Of a stretch of 64,000 bases of DNA, positions 6,357 to 11,997 are shown in pieces. A program made the translations under genes and the position numbers. The DNA comes from a virus: positions 1 to 64,000 of the IMG/VR virus record IMGVR_UViG_3300027499_000005. One strand, 5' to 3'. Position 1 is the stretch's first letter. Each line of letters starts with the position of its first letter. Below the pieces are notes generated by a model that was not told where the DNA came from, ran no database searches, and saw nothing but the letters and a program-made list of their open reading frames with translations.

Positions 6357-6546
6357 TACCGTACTGACTATTTACAGTATGGATGACATTGACGAGAAAG
6401 AAATAAGGATTTTACTGAAGTATGCTGATCAGATTCAGTATTTCTCTCGCGAAGAAGTCGGGTACTTACTTTGGAAAGTCGAGTACCTAAGAGATAAAGT
6501 TCACCAATCTTCTGAAGCACCCAAAGTCGAAGTAGAACCCGTATAA
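6340..6546 (+). CDS. Small hypothetical protein
   Basis: 68 residues from GTG 6340, overlapping the previous gene by 17 bases with AGGAT upstream; ATG 6379 is an alternative start. It contains ILLKYADQIQYFSREEVGYL and an acidic, Pro-containing tail. The motif FSREEVGYLL is similar to YRLSEEEVSYLI in the 57-residue protein at 7406, so the two may be related. Confidence 0.55.
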   Translation: MNEFSSTVLTIYSMDDIDEKEIRILLKYADQIQYFSREEVGYLLWKVEYLRDKVHQSSEAPKVEVEPV

Positions 6547-6547
6547 A

Positions 6548-6619
6548 CGAGGTGTAGTGCAGCGGTAGCACGCTTGATTTGGGATCAAGAAGTCGCAGGT
6601 TCGATCCCTGCCACCTCGA
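6548..6619 (+). tRNA. tRNA-Pro(TGG)
   Basis: Acceptor CGAGGTG/CACCTCG with A73. Anticodon stem CTTGA/TCAAG around TTTGGGA. The T-arm is GCAGG TTCGATC CCTGC. It starts one base after the preceding stop codon. No CCA is encoded. Confidence 0.9.
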
Positions 6620-6623
6620 TACT

Positions 6624-6710
6624 GGAAGATTGGCTGAGTGGTCGATAGCGGCGGCTTGCTAAGCCGTTGAACGGGCAACTGTTCCACAGGTTCGAATCCT
6701 GTATCTTCCG
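6624..6710 (+). tRNA. tRNA-Ser(GCT)
   Basis: A class II tRNA with acceptor GGAAGAT/ATCTTCC and G73, as usual for serine. Anticodon loop TTGCTAA between CGGCT and AGCCG-like strands. Long variable arm (GAACGGGCAACTGTTC) and the T-arm ACAGG TTCGAAT CCTGT. Confidence 0.9.
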
Positions 6711-6727
6711 TTTGACATTCTCTTGAC

Positions 6728-6756
6728 TTGACGGGACGCACCCGGCATGATACATT
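6728..6756 (+). promoter_or_regulatory. Promoter, TTGACG-17-TACATT
   Basis: TTGACG 6728-6733 and TACATT 6751-6756, 43 bases before tRNA-Glu. An overlapping TTGACT box lies 5 nt upstream, as in the other early promoters. Confidence 0.75.
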
Positions 6757-6799
6757 AGAGACAGTCGAGGGCAGAGACTATAAACGCTGCCCGTACTTG

Positions 6800-6869
6800 G
6801 TCCCATAGTTTAGTGGTAAGAATCTCCGGTTTTCACCCGGACGGGTCGAGTTCGATTCTCGATGGGACT
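6800..6869 (+). tRNA. tRNA-Glu(TTC)
   Basis: Acceptor GTCCCAT/ATGGGAC with T73. Anticodon stem TCCGG/CCGGA around TTTTCAC. The T-arm is TCGAG TTCGATT CTCGA. Short D-arm with GTTTAGTGGTAAGAAT. No CCA is encoded. Confidence 0.9.
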
Positions 6870-6886
6870 ATTCCAAGGAAATAACT

Positions 6887-7150
6887 ATGATTATTCTAAA
6901 AGAAGAAACTGTAAACCACAACGGAAAATCTTATGTTGTTCGTATGTGGAAACAAGACGAAAGCAAAGCAAGAATCTACTGTTCGGCAGAACCCGGACCC
7001 GAGATTCCGTTTGCCCTTCGTATTGAACAGTTTGCTACTAATAGACAAAAAGCAGAGCAACTATTTCTAAAGGTAAAAGGATACGCCGCCCAAGAACTAA
7101 AGTGGCGTGAAGATAAGTTTAAAAGCGGGTATAATTCAGCGGTAGAATGA
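6887..7150 (+). CDS. Small hypothetical protein whose end overlaps tRNA-Gly
   Basis: 87 residues from ATG 6887. The body has alternating strands and a helix (NRQKAEQLFLKVKGYAAQEL). The last nine residues (GYNSAVE region) are encoded by the first 26 bases of the tRNA-Gly gene, and the stop TGA is inside the tRNA D-arm. This may be secondary extension of the frame after loss of its own stop. Function unknown. Confidence 0.6.
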   Translation: MIILKEETVNHNGKSYVVRMWKQDESKARIYCSAEPGPEIPFALRIEQFATNRQKAEQLFLKVKGYAAQELKWREDKFKSGYNSAVE

Positions 7151-7196
7151 TAGCCTTCCAAGCTATTCGTCGTCGGTTCGAATCCGACTACCCGCT
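7125..7196 (+). tRNA. tRNA-Gly(TCC)
   Basis: Acceptor GCGGGTA/TACCCGC with T73 as expected for glycine. Anticodon stem ATAGC/GCTAT around CTTCCAA. The T-arm is GTCGG TTCGAAT CCGAC. Its 5' 26 bases overlap the upstream coding frame. Confidence 0.9.
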
Positions 7197-7223
7197 CTTT
7201 GTTCCAATAGAAGATAAATAAAT

Positions 7224-7306
7224 GCTGCTGTGGCCGAGTGGTTAAAGGCAAAAGACTGTTAATCTTTCGGGGAAACCCTACATAGGTTCGAATCCTATCG
7301 GCAGCG
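7224..7306 (+). tRNA. Class II tRNA with GTT (Asn) anticodon and serine-like body
   Basis: Acceptor GCTGCTG/CGGCAGC with G73. Anticodon stem AAAGA/TCTTT around CTGTTAA gives anticodon GTT. It has a long variable arm (GGGG-AAA-CCCT) and a D-arm GGCCGAGTGGTTAAAGGC typical of serine or leucine tRNA. Bacterial tRNA-Asn normally has a short variable loop. G73 plus the long arm are SerRS identity elements, so charging with serine is possible. A plain class II relic read as Asn is the alternative. Confidence 0.8.
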
Positions 7307-7311
7307 TAATC

Positions 7312-7384
7312 GGATCCATAGCTCAACTGGCAGAGCGGGACACTCTTAATGTCAAGGTTACAGGTTCGATTCCTGTTGGGTCCA
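7312..7384 (+). tRNA. tRNA-Lys(CTT)
   Basis: Acceptor GGATCCA/TGGGTCC with A73. The anticodon stem GACA/TGTC holds the loop CTCTTAA (anticodon CTT). The D-arm is AGCTCAACTGGCAGAGC and the T-arm ACAGG TTCGATT CCTGT. Confidence 0.88.
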
Positions 7385-7405
7385 CTTTCACAAACTGGAG
7401 AATAA

Positions 7406-7579
7406 ATGTTTTCTTATCGTCTTAGCGAAGAAGAAGTTTCATACTTGATTGACTTGCTTAGTCAGAACGGAACAGAACAATCCCAACAAATCCAAGTGTC
7501 TCTTGTAAATCAACTGCGATCTTGGCACAAGTGGGAGCAAGAAATGTATCGACAAGAAGAAATCTTTACAGGCATCTAA
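7406..7579 (+). CDS. Small hypothetical protein
   Basis: 57 residues from ATG 7406 behind CTGGAG. It reads MFSYRLSEEEVSYLIDLL followed by a Gln-rich helix (QSQQIQVSLVNQLRSWHKW). It lies between two tRNA genes. It may be a distant relative of the protein at 6340. Function unknown. Confidence 0.6.
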   Translation: MFSYRLSEEEVSYLIDLLSQNGTEQSQQIQVSLVNQLRSWHKWEQEMYRQEEIFTGI

Positions 7580-7585
7580 CTTACT

Positions 7586-7657
7586 GTTTCCATAGTTCAA
7601 CGGACAGAATGACTCTCTCCTAAAGAGTAGATACAGGTTCGATTCCTGTTGGGAACA
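7586..7657 (+). tRNA. tRNA-Arg(CCT)
   Basis: Acceptor GTTTCCA/TGGGAAC with A73. Anticodon stem ACTCT/AGAGT around CTCCTAA. The T-arm is ACAGG TTCGATT CCTGT. Starts six bases after the preceding stop codon. Confidence 0.9.
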
Positions 7658-7671
7658 TTGGATAAATAACA

Positions 7672-7680
7672 CTATTTATC
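7672..7680 (+). promoter_or_regulatory. CTATTTATC motif (candidate late-type promoter)
   Basis: CTATTTATC lies 14 bases before the HAD gene start at 7694. The same motif precedes many virion-type genes after 27 kb, so this gene may be transcribed with the late set. Confidence 0.4.
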
Positions 7681-7693
7681 TGAGGGTACAAAA

Positions 7694-8098
7694 ATGGTTA
7701 TTACATTTGATTTCGATGATACATTGCTTTATACCAAAGCAGTTTTCGATGAAGAAGGCAACTATGATCACTCCGAAATCGTTGGTAAGAATCCCATTGT
7801 TTATCCAGTATTCGAAAAACTACTGAACGATCCCAAGAATAAAGTCTACATTGTCACAACTCGTTCTTCGTCTAGTCGTCAGAAAACCGAGGATCAACTT
7901 CGAAAATGGGGAGTTCTTGACAAACTTGCTGGGATTTATTTTACGGATGGGCAGTATAAAGTACGAACTTTGCAAGCATTAGGCTCTAAGCTACATTTTG
8001 ACGATGATGAAGAAGAAATCGCTAGAATGCCTGCTGGTTGTAAAGGAATGAAGATTGATCCTCACCCTTCTTGGACTCAACTCCAAAATCGTCCTTGA
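7694..8098 (+). CDS. HAD-superfamily phosphatase
   Basis: 134 residues from ATG 7694 (GAGGGT upstream). HAD motifs in order: ITFDFDDTLL (catalytic Asp6 and Asp8), VYIVTTRSS with the motif II Thr near residue 55, and LHFDDDEEEIAR for the acidic metal-binding motif near residue 100. The size fits a minimal capless HAD domain, as in the phosphatase half of phage polynucleotide kinases and in small nucleotidases. The substrate is not determined. Confidence 0.8.
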   Translation: MVITFDFDDTLLYTKAVFDEEGNYDHSEIVGKNPIVYPVFEKLLNDPKNKVYIVTTRSSSSRQKTEDQLRKWGVLDKLAGIYFTDGQYKVRTLQALGSKLHFDDDEEEIARMPAGCKGMKIDPHPSWTQLQNRP

Positions 8099-8110
8099 CG
8101 AACCCTTGAC

Positions 8111-8139
8111 TTGACTGCTGACGCTGCCTATGCTAAACT
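8111..8139 (+). promoter_or_regulatory. Early promoter, TTGACT-17-TAAACT
   Basis: TTGACT 8111-8116 and TAAACT 8134-8139. The HAD gene stop lies in the upstream TTGACGAACC box. Nearly identical to the promoters at 124 and 8455. Confidence 0.75.
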
Positions 8140-8162
8140 ACTTTCATCAACGGAGGCAACAA

Positions 8163-8453
8163 ATGTCGCAACCTGAAATGAAAGTTTGGCCGGACGGGGT
8201 AAAAGAATGGTTCTTCAACGATGTTCTACATCGTGAAGATGGTCCTGCTATTGATACTCCTGACGGAGCAAAACTTTGGTATTTCCACGGCAATCTTCAT
8301 CGTGAAGATGGGCCAGCCGTTGAGTGGCCTAATGGAACTAAGTTTTGGTATCTCAACGATGAAAAGGTAACTTGGGAGCAAGTCTTTCGTCAAGCAAACG
8401 GCGATTTGGAAAAGGAATGTCGGATTCTAGTCGCTGCCTTGACAACCTCTTGA
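8163..8453 (+). CDS. MORN-like repeat protein, two repeats (paralogue 3)
   Basis: 96 residues. ATG 8163 follows CGGAGGCAAC; an upstream in-frame ATG lies in the promoter. It begins MSQPEMKVWPDGVKEW, has two LHREDGPA units, and ends with EKVTWEQVFRQANGDLEKEC. The stop TGA is in the TTGACT box of the next promoter. See paralogue 1 for the family. Confidence 0.75.
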   Translation: MSQPEMKVWPDGVKEWFFNDVLHREDGPAIDTPDGAKLWYFHGNLHREDGPAVEWPNGTKFWYLNDEKVTWEQVFRQANGDLEKECRILVAALTTS

Positions 8454-8454
8454 C

Positions 8455-8483
8455 TTGACTGCTGACGCTGCCTATGCTAAACT
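8455..8483 (+). promoter_or_regulatory. Early promoter, TTGACT-17-TAAACT
   Basis: TTGACT 8455-8460 and TAAACT 8478-8483; identical in core sequence to the one at 8111, including CTGACGCTGCCTATGC. Confidence 0.75.
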
Positions 8484-8506
8484 GCTTTCATCAACGGGAG
8501 AGCAAA

Positions 8507-8731
8507 ATGTCGCAACCTGAAATGAAAGTTGAATATCCTAACGGAACAAAGTATTGGTATCTCAACGGCAAAAGGCATCGTGAAGATGGACCTGCTATTG
8601 AATATCCTAACGGAACAAAGTATTGGTATCTCAATAACGAAGAAGTCACTTGGGAACAAGTCTTTCGTCAAGCAAACGGCGACTTGGAAAAGGAATGTCG
8701 GATTCTAACTTACGCCTTGACAAATGGATAA
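8507..8731 (+). CDS. MORN-like repeat protein, one repeat (paralogue 4)
   Basis: 74 residues from ATG 8507 (GGGAGAGCAAA upstream). Contains MSQPEMKVEYPNGTKYW, one HREDGPAIEY unit and the EEVTWEQVFRQANGDL tail. It is the shortest of the second group. Followed after three bases by paralogue 5. Confidence 0.75.
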   Translation: MSQPEMKVEYPNGTKYWYLNGKRHREDGPAIEYPNGTKYWYLNNEEVTWEQVFRQANGDLEKECRILTYALTNG

Positions 8732-8734
8732 ACA

Positions 8735-9025
8735 ATGTCGCAACCTAAAATGAGAGTTGATTCTGACGGATCAAAGCGGTGGTATCTAAATGGCAAACTC
8801 CATTGTGAGGATGGACCGGCTGTTGAGTGGCCTGACGGAGAAAAGCAATGGTATCTCAACGGCAAACTACACCGTGAAGATGGTCCTGCTATTGAATATC
8901 CTAACGGAGAAAAGCAATGGTATCTCAACGGCAAAGAAGTCTCTTGGGAACAAGTCTTTCGCAACGCAAACGGCGATTTGGAAAAGGAATGTCGGATTCT
9001 AGTCGCTGCCTTGACAACCTCTTGA
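8735..9025 (+). CDS. MORN-like repeat protein, two repeats (paralogue 5)
   Basis: 96 residues from ATG 8735, with no strong ribosome site, so probably coupled to the gene before it. Nearly identical to paralogue 2 (398) through its first two-thirds, then switching to IEYPNGEKQW units. The mixture of identical and different blocks points to gene conversion. The stop TGA lies in the next TTGACT box. Confidence 0.75.
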   Translation: MSQPKMRVDSDGSKRWYLNGKLHCEDGPAVEWPDGEKQWYLNGKLHREDGPAIEYPNGEKQWYLNGKEVSWEQVFRNANGDLEKECRILVAALTTS

Positions 9026-9026
9026 C

Positions 9027-9055
9027 TTGACATTGCTTGCCCTTCCGGTTATAAT
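9027..9055 (+). promoter_or_regulatory. Early promoter, TTGACA-17-TATAAT
   Basis: TTGACA 9027-9032, TATAAT 9050-9055, with further TTGAC boxes at about 9011 and 9022. Drives the gene at 9081. Confidence 0.85.
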
Positions 9056-9080
9056 GTGAGAAAGAAAAGGGGAAACTAAA

Positions 9081-9314
9081 ATGGACGAACTTTATCGTAG
9101 CGATGTTCTAGAACTTCCTATGGACGTTGCTCAAAGGGTCGAGCAGATGATTTCCGGCGAGGAATCCTCAGAATGGATTATCTTCCGTAGTGCGTATGAG
9201 CGTAGATTGTGGCTTGTGAAACGGCTCTTCGAAGATGAAGAAGGATTGATCTACCAAGTCATTGCTAGCCCTATTATGTTCATGTCTGATCTAATCGAGT
9301 CCGCAACCTCTTGA
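9081..9314 (+). CDS. Hypothetical early protein
   Basis: 77 residues from ATG 9081 behind AAGGGGAAAC. Acidic and probably helical (DVAQRVEQMISGEESSEW, RRLWLVKRLFEDEEGL). Its TGA stop lies in TTGACGAACC at the front of the next promoter array. No family recognised. Confidence 0.65.
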   Translation: MDELYRSDVLELPMDVAQRVEQMISGEESSEWIIFRSAYERRLWLVKRLFEDEEGLIYQVIASPIMFMSDLIESATS

Positions 9315-9336
9315 CGAACCCTTGACAAGAAAATCC

Positions 9337-9365
9337 TTGCAACCCATAACCAGCTAGGCTATAAT
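9337..9365 (+). promoter_or_regulatory. Promoter, TTGCAA-17-TATAAT
   Basis: TATAAT at 9360-9365 preceded by CTAGGC; the -35 by spacing is TTGCAA at 9337-9342. TTGACG and TTGACA boxes lie at about 9312 and 9322. This is the first example of the second promoter class (CTAGGCTATAAT) common at 12.9-19.8 kb. Confidence 0.75.
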
Positions 9366-9394
9366 GTGTGTGTAAGAAAGAGAGGGAACGCTAG

Positions 9395-9586
9395 ATGAAG
9401 ATAACCAAAGGTTCACTTTTGTATTCTATGTACAACCCCGACCTTTATTCCATTGCTATGACTGATCAATACATGAACCCAAAATCCCGAGCAATCGAAT
9501 GGGTTTTTGATGCGTTCGTTCTAACAGGCGAATACTCCGGTACAAGGCAAACTATGGCAACTTTCGCTTGGCTTCACTTGCAATAA
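9395..9586 (+). CDS. Small hypothetical protein, KG-x-L start
   Basis: 63 residues from ATG 9395. Begins MKITKGSLLYSMYNPDLYSI, which is similar to the K-G-D/S/T-L starts of the small beta-barrel family, then EWVFDAFVLTGEYSGTRQTM. Possibly a distant member. Function unknown. Confidence 0.6.
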   Translation: MKITKGSLLYSMYNPDLYSIAMTDQYMNPKSRAIEWVFDAFVLTGEYSGTRQTMATFAWLHLQ

Positions 9587-9605
9587 CAAACTCAAAGGAA
9601 AACAA

Positions 9606-10001
9606 ATGACTAATCAAATCAATCTTCTACTGCGTGACATTAATCCAAGTGGTTGGGTCGCTATTAGTGATAGCGATGTGGAAGCATACAACGCTATTAA
9701 CGAACTTGTTGATGGTGGCCTTGGAGACAGGTATCCACTTTACACCTTGACTAGTTATGACGAGTTTTGCGATTGGTTGGAGAACTTCGGTCTTGAAGAT
9801 CAAGATTCAGATGGTTTTTGGGACTGGATGAAGGCGAAGGTTCATTGGCCCTTTTCACCGCAAGAAACTGGAGAGAAGTTTGATGAACTTGCTGAATGGT
9901 TTAATCAGTACAAACTTGATAATGAAATCGAGAACACACCGGAACCAGTAGAGAATGTTATTACCATCCACGGTAAGCGTTACAAGTTGGTTGAAATCTA
10001 A
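9606..10001 (+). CDS. Hypothetical acidic protein
   Basis: 131 residues from ATG 9606 behind AAAGGAAAAC. Trp- and Asp-rich central part (FGLEDQDSDGFWDWMKAK). The C-terminal 15 residues (NVITIHGKRYKLVEI) resemble the IxxxGKxYKLVEI tail often seen in phage proteins. Function unknown. Confidence 0.65.
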   Translation: MTNQINLLLRDINPSGWVAISDSDVEAYNAINELVDGGLGDRYPLYTLTSYDEFCDWLENFGLEDQDSDGFWDWMKAKVHWPFSPQETGEKFDELAEWFNQYKLDNEIENTPEPVENVITIHGKRYKLVEI

Positions 10002-10019
10002 ATAACAAAGGAAAACAAA

Positions 10020-10316
10020 ATGATCTCAGGTCTGCCCGATAATCTTCCTTCTTTTACCGAACAGGAAAAAGAGAACATTATCTTACAAAACAGGATTTAT
10101 GCTTGGATTGTGAATAACTCTGACTTGGGATCTTCTTGGGAAATCTCTCGTTATGGATGGGGATTCGAACTTTCTTATCTAAAACGCGGTGGCTATCATT
10201 ACATCGGAAAGGTTTGGTGGAATCTAACTTGGATTGCTTCGCCCGCTGATGGAGAAACAAAAGGTTTTGATTCCATTTCTGACGCAATCAAATACATTGA
10301 GAGTTTCTTGACTTGA
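10020..10316 (+). CDS. Hypothetical early protein
   Basis: 98 residues from ATG 10020, with the same AAAGGAAAACAAA leader as the previous gene. Central aromatic-rich region (SRYGWGFELSYLKRGGYHYI, VWWNLTW). The TGA stop (10314-10316) lies inside the TTGACA of the next promoter. No family recognised. Confidence 0.65.
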   Translation: MISGLPDNLPSFTEQEKENIILQNRIYAWIVNNSDLGSSWEISRYGWGFELSYLKRGGYHYIGKVWWNLTWIASPADGETKGFDSISDAIKYIESFLT

Positions 10317-10341
10317 CACCGCTGTCGCCCCCGGTTATAAT
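10313..10341 (+). promoter_or_regulatory. Early promoter for tRNA-Lys
   Basis: TTGACA 10313-10318, TATAAT 10336-10341; 14 bases before tRNA-Lys(TTT). The upstream gene ends within the -35. Confidence 0.85.
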
Positions 10342-10354
10342 AGGGGCGTGAAAA

Positions 10355-10427
10355 GGGTTCGTCGCCTAGCGGTTTTGGCAGCAGACTTTTAATCTGATAA
10401 ACGTGGGTTCGAATCCCACCGGACCCA
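10355..10427 (+). tRNA. tRNA-Lys(TTT)
   Basis: Acceptor GGGTTCG/CGGACCC with A73. The anticodon stem CAGA/TCTG holds the loop CTTTTAA. The T-arm is GTGGG TTCGAAT CCCAC. The second lysine tRNA in the window, complementing the CTT one. Confidence 0.9.
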
Positions 10428-10430
10428 TCT

Positions 10431-10452
10431 GATTATGTGGCTTAATGGTAAT
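10431..10452 (+). pseudogene. Possible 5' half of a broken tRNA gene
   Basis: GATTATG followed by TGGCTTAATGGTA reads as an acceptor 5' strand and D-loop but no anticodon arm follows. The 3' remnant at 11044-11078 ends CGGGATCA, which could pair with 6 of 7 bases of GATTATG. The HNH gene and tRNA-Arg sit between the halves. Confidence 0.35.
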
Positions 10453-10496
10453 ATTTATTTTAGACTACTATTTAGTATGTAATAGAGGTCTAAAAC

Positions 10497-10937
10497 ATGG
10501 CGAATAAAAGAAAGAAGAAGGTTTCCGAATGTTTAAATTGTAGTTGTAGTTTTGAGTTCTCCGAATCACAATCAACTGGTAAGTATTGTTCTAACAAATG
10601 CCAGCAAGAGTTCCAAAATAATAAGTACGTCAAAGAGTGGATGGAAGGCCGAGTAGATGGAACAAGGTGTAATGGAAATGCTCTTTCCAAGACAATAAGA
10701 GCATATCTGTTAGATACCGCAGAACATAAATGTTCAGAATGCGGTTGGTGTAAAGTCCATCCCAAAACTGGTAAAGTTCCATTGGAAATAGACCATATTG
10801 ATGGTAATAGTAAGAATAATAGACCAGAAAATCTTAGAGTTTTGTGCCCAAACTGTCATTCTTTGACGGAAACTTACCGTTTTTTGAATGCTGGAAAAGG
10901 AAATAGGGATAGGATGAAATATTTTAAACTAGTTTAG
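10497..10937 (+). CDS. HNH endonuclease, probably homing
   Basis: 146 residues from ATG 10497 (AATAGAGGTC upstream). An N-terminal zinc-binding region (CLNCSC..F and YCSNKCQQEF) is followed by a second pair (KCSECGW) and the HNH core EIDHIDGNSKNNRPENLRVLCPNCH. The core residues His-His-Asn plus CPNCH give the metal site that cuts DNA. Placement inside a tRNA cluster, between apparent tRNA halves, fits a mobile homing endonuclease. Confidence 0.88.
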   Translation: MANKRKKKVSECLNCSCSFEFSESQSTGKYCSNKCQQEFQNNKYVKEWMEGRVDGTRCNGNALSKTIRAYLLDTAEHKCSECGWCKVHPKTGKVPLEIDHIDGNSKNNRPENLRVLCPNCHSLTETYRFLNAGKGNRDRMKYFKLV

Positions 10938-10963
10938 AAAACAAGATAAGTTTGAAACACAAC

Positions 10964-11039
10964 GCGGACGTATGCCGCTCGCCTTCTAAGCGAGAGAAAG
11001 CTAACTGGATACATACAGGTTCGAGTCCTGTCGTCCGCA
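10964..11039 (+). tRNA. tRNA-like gene with irregular core (TCT anticodon loop)
   Basis: Acceptor GCGGACG/CGTCCGC with A73 and T-arm ACAGG TTCGAGT CCTGT are perfect. The anticodon arm CTCGC-CTTCTAA-GCGAG begins only 7 nt after the acceptor strand. After it come 20 nt with AGCTAACTGGATACAT, which looks like a D-loop region. There is no D-arm in its normal place. The same order occurs at 2826. By anticodon it would be tRNA-Arg(TCT). Confidence 0.6.
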
Positions 11040-11043
11040 TTCT

Positions 11044-11078
11044 GACCCTCGTTACAGGTTCGAATCCCTCCGGGATCA
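11044..11078 (+). pseudogene. 3' remnant of a tRNA gene
   Basis: ACAGGTTCGAATCCCTC resembles a T-arm with a decayed stem, followed by CGGGATCA like a 3' acceptor strand. No matching 5' acceptor lies within normal distance; GATTATG at 10431 is a partial match. Confidence 0.45.
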
Positions 11079-11096
11079 TAACAAATAGGAAAATGT

Positions 11097-11318
11097 ATGT
11101 CTTTTGAGAAAGGTGATTTAGTAGACATTCTATCTCACGAATACAAAGGCGTCGGTATTTTCTTGGAGTTCGATAAACTGCCAACTTCCTCGTCAATGAT
11201 TGACGATGCGCCATTCGTTAAAATCTTCATTTTAGACGACCAACCCATTGGTTTTAAACAGACTCTTTGGTTTCATCCAACAGAAGTAAGAAAGCATACA
11301 ACAAAGGTAACTACATGA
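11097..11318 (+). CDS. KGDL-motif small protein
   Basis: 73 residues from ATG 11097 behind AATAGGAAAA. Begins MSFEKGDLVDILSHEYKG, with later strands FVKIFILDD and LWFHPTEV. Member of the KGDL family. Overlaps the next gene by ATGA. Confidence 0.65.
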   Translation: MSFEKGDLVDILSHEYKGVGIFLEFDKLPTSSSMIDDAPFVKIFILDDQPIGFKQTLWFHPTEVRKHTTKVTT

Positions 11319-11479
11319 ATAACTTAGGTCTATATTACTTTCTTCTAAGCGTCAATCTGGTGTTGGCCGGTCTTTATTCTTATAATGGGAATCTTGGCGG
11401 TTGTATTTTCAGTTTGATCATTGCTTCGGCTAACGTCGTCAGCATTTACCTAACTAACAAAGGAAATAGAGAACCATGA
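11315..11479 (+). CDS. Small membrane protein, two membrane segments
   Basis: 54 residues from ATG 11315, overlapping the previous stop. Two hydrophobic segments, about 5-22 (LYYFLLSVNLVLAGLYSY) and 27-46 (CIFSLIIASANVVSIYL), with a short Asn/Gly turn. Function unknown. Confidence 0.6.
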   Translation: MNNLGLYYFLLSVNLVLAGLYSYNGNLGGCIFSLIIASANVVSIYLTNKGNREP

Positions 11480-11532
11480 TTTTCTCATTTTTCATGCTTA
11501 TAACTGTTCTTTACTTCTTGACAGTCTCTTGA
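11476..11532 (+). CDS. Possible 18-residue membrane micropeptide
   Basis: ATG 11476 overlaps the previous stop (ATGA) and gives MIFSFFMLITVLYFLTVS, entirely hydrophobic. The TGA stop lies in the next promoter's TTGACT box. It resembles the other hydrophobic micropeptides at 17.8-19.7 kb, but at this length it could be chance. Confidence 0.35.
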   Translation: MIFSFFMLITVLYFLTVS

Positions 11533-11533
11533 C

Positions 11534-11562
11534 TTGACAGCGGGTGGCCCCCGCGCTATAAT
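11534..11562 (+). promoter_or_regulatory. Early promoter, TTGACA-17-TATAAT
   Basis: TTGACA 11534-11539 and TATAAT 11557-11562, preceded by TTGAC boxes at about 11518 and 11529. Drives the run 11580-12889. Confidence 0.85.
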
Positions 11563-11579
11563 GAATGGGCGAGGTAAAG

Positions 11580-11786
11580 ATGGATTCAGGTTTGTTTGTC
11601 TGCCACAAAAATGACCGAAAGACCCTTGGTGTTGTCGAAAAGGTCGTTGATAACATGGTTTTCGTCCGTTGGTTGGAGCCACCCGTCAGCGTCCAAAAGA
11701 ACTGGGAAAAGTTCTTCTTTGACGAGGACATGCGTAACGAGCCTATCGGCTATCCTTCTGCTGCGATTGAGATTCGGGCGATTTGA
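11580..11786 (+). CDS. Small hypothetical protein, barrel-like
   Basis: 68 residues. ATG 11580 follows GAGGTAAAG; the ATG at 11565 is too close to the promoter. Sequence VEKVVDNMVFVRWLEPPVSV suggests a small KOW-like barrel. Its stop overlaps the next leader. Function unknown. Confidence 0.6.
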   Translation: MDSGLFVCHKNDRKTLGVVEKVVDNMVFVRWLEPPVSVQKNWEKFFFDEDMRNEPIGYPSAAIEIRAI

Positions 11787-11788
11787 CA

Positions 11789-11995
11789 ATGGTATCAGAA
11801 AAAATCGATCCTTTGGGCGAACAACACCGAAAAGTATTTGCTATTGGTGATTTGGTTTCTCACTTCATTTATAAAGATCAGTTATACATCGTCAAATCCA
11901 TCGAAGAGAATGGTGATGTTCGTCTTTATTCTGTAAAGCAAATGACTTCTGATGAATGGGTGACAGACCCAAAAGTCTTAGACTTTGTGGAATAA
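11789..11995 (+). CDS. KGDL-related small protein
   Basis: 68 residues from ATG 11789 (the in-frame TTG at 11783 lacks a site). After 20 variable residues it carries FAIGDLVSHFIYKDQLYIVKSI, the GDLV barrel signature. Three bases separate it from the next gene. Confidence 0.6.
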   Translation: MVSEKIDPLGEQHRKVFAIGDLVSHFIYKDQLYIVKSIEENGDVRLYSVKQMTSDEWVTDPKVLDFVE

Positions 11996-11997
11996 AA

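Noticed and set aside
10455-10490. ATTTATTTTAG and ACTATTTAG as late-type motifs before the HNH gene
   Set aside because: Imperfect match in an AT-rich stretch and in the early region; chance is likely.
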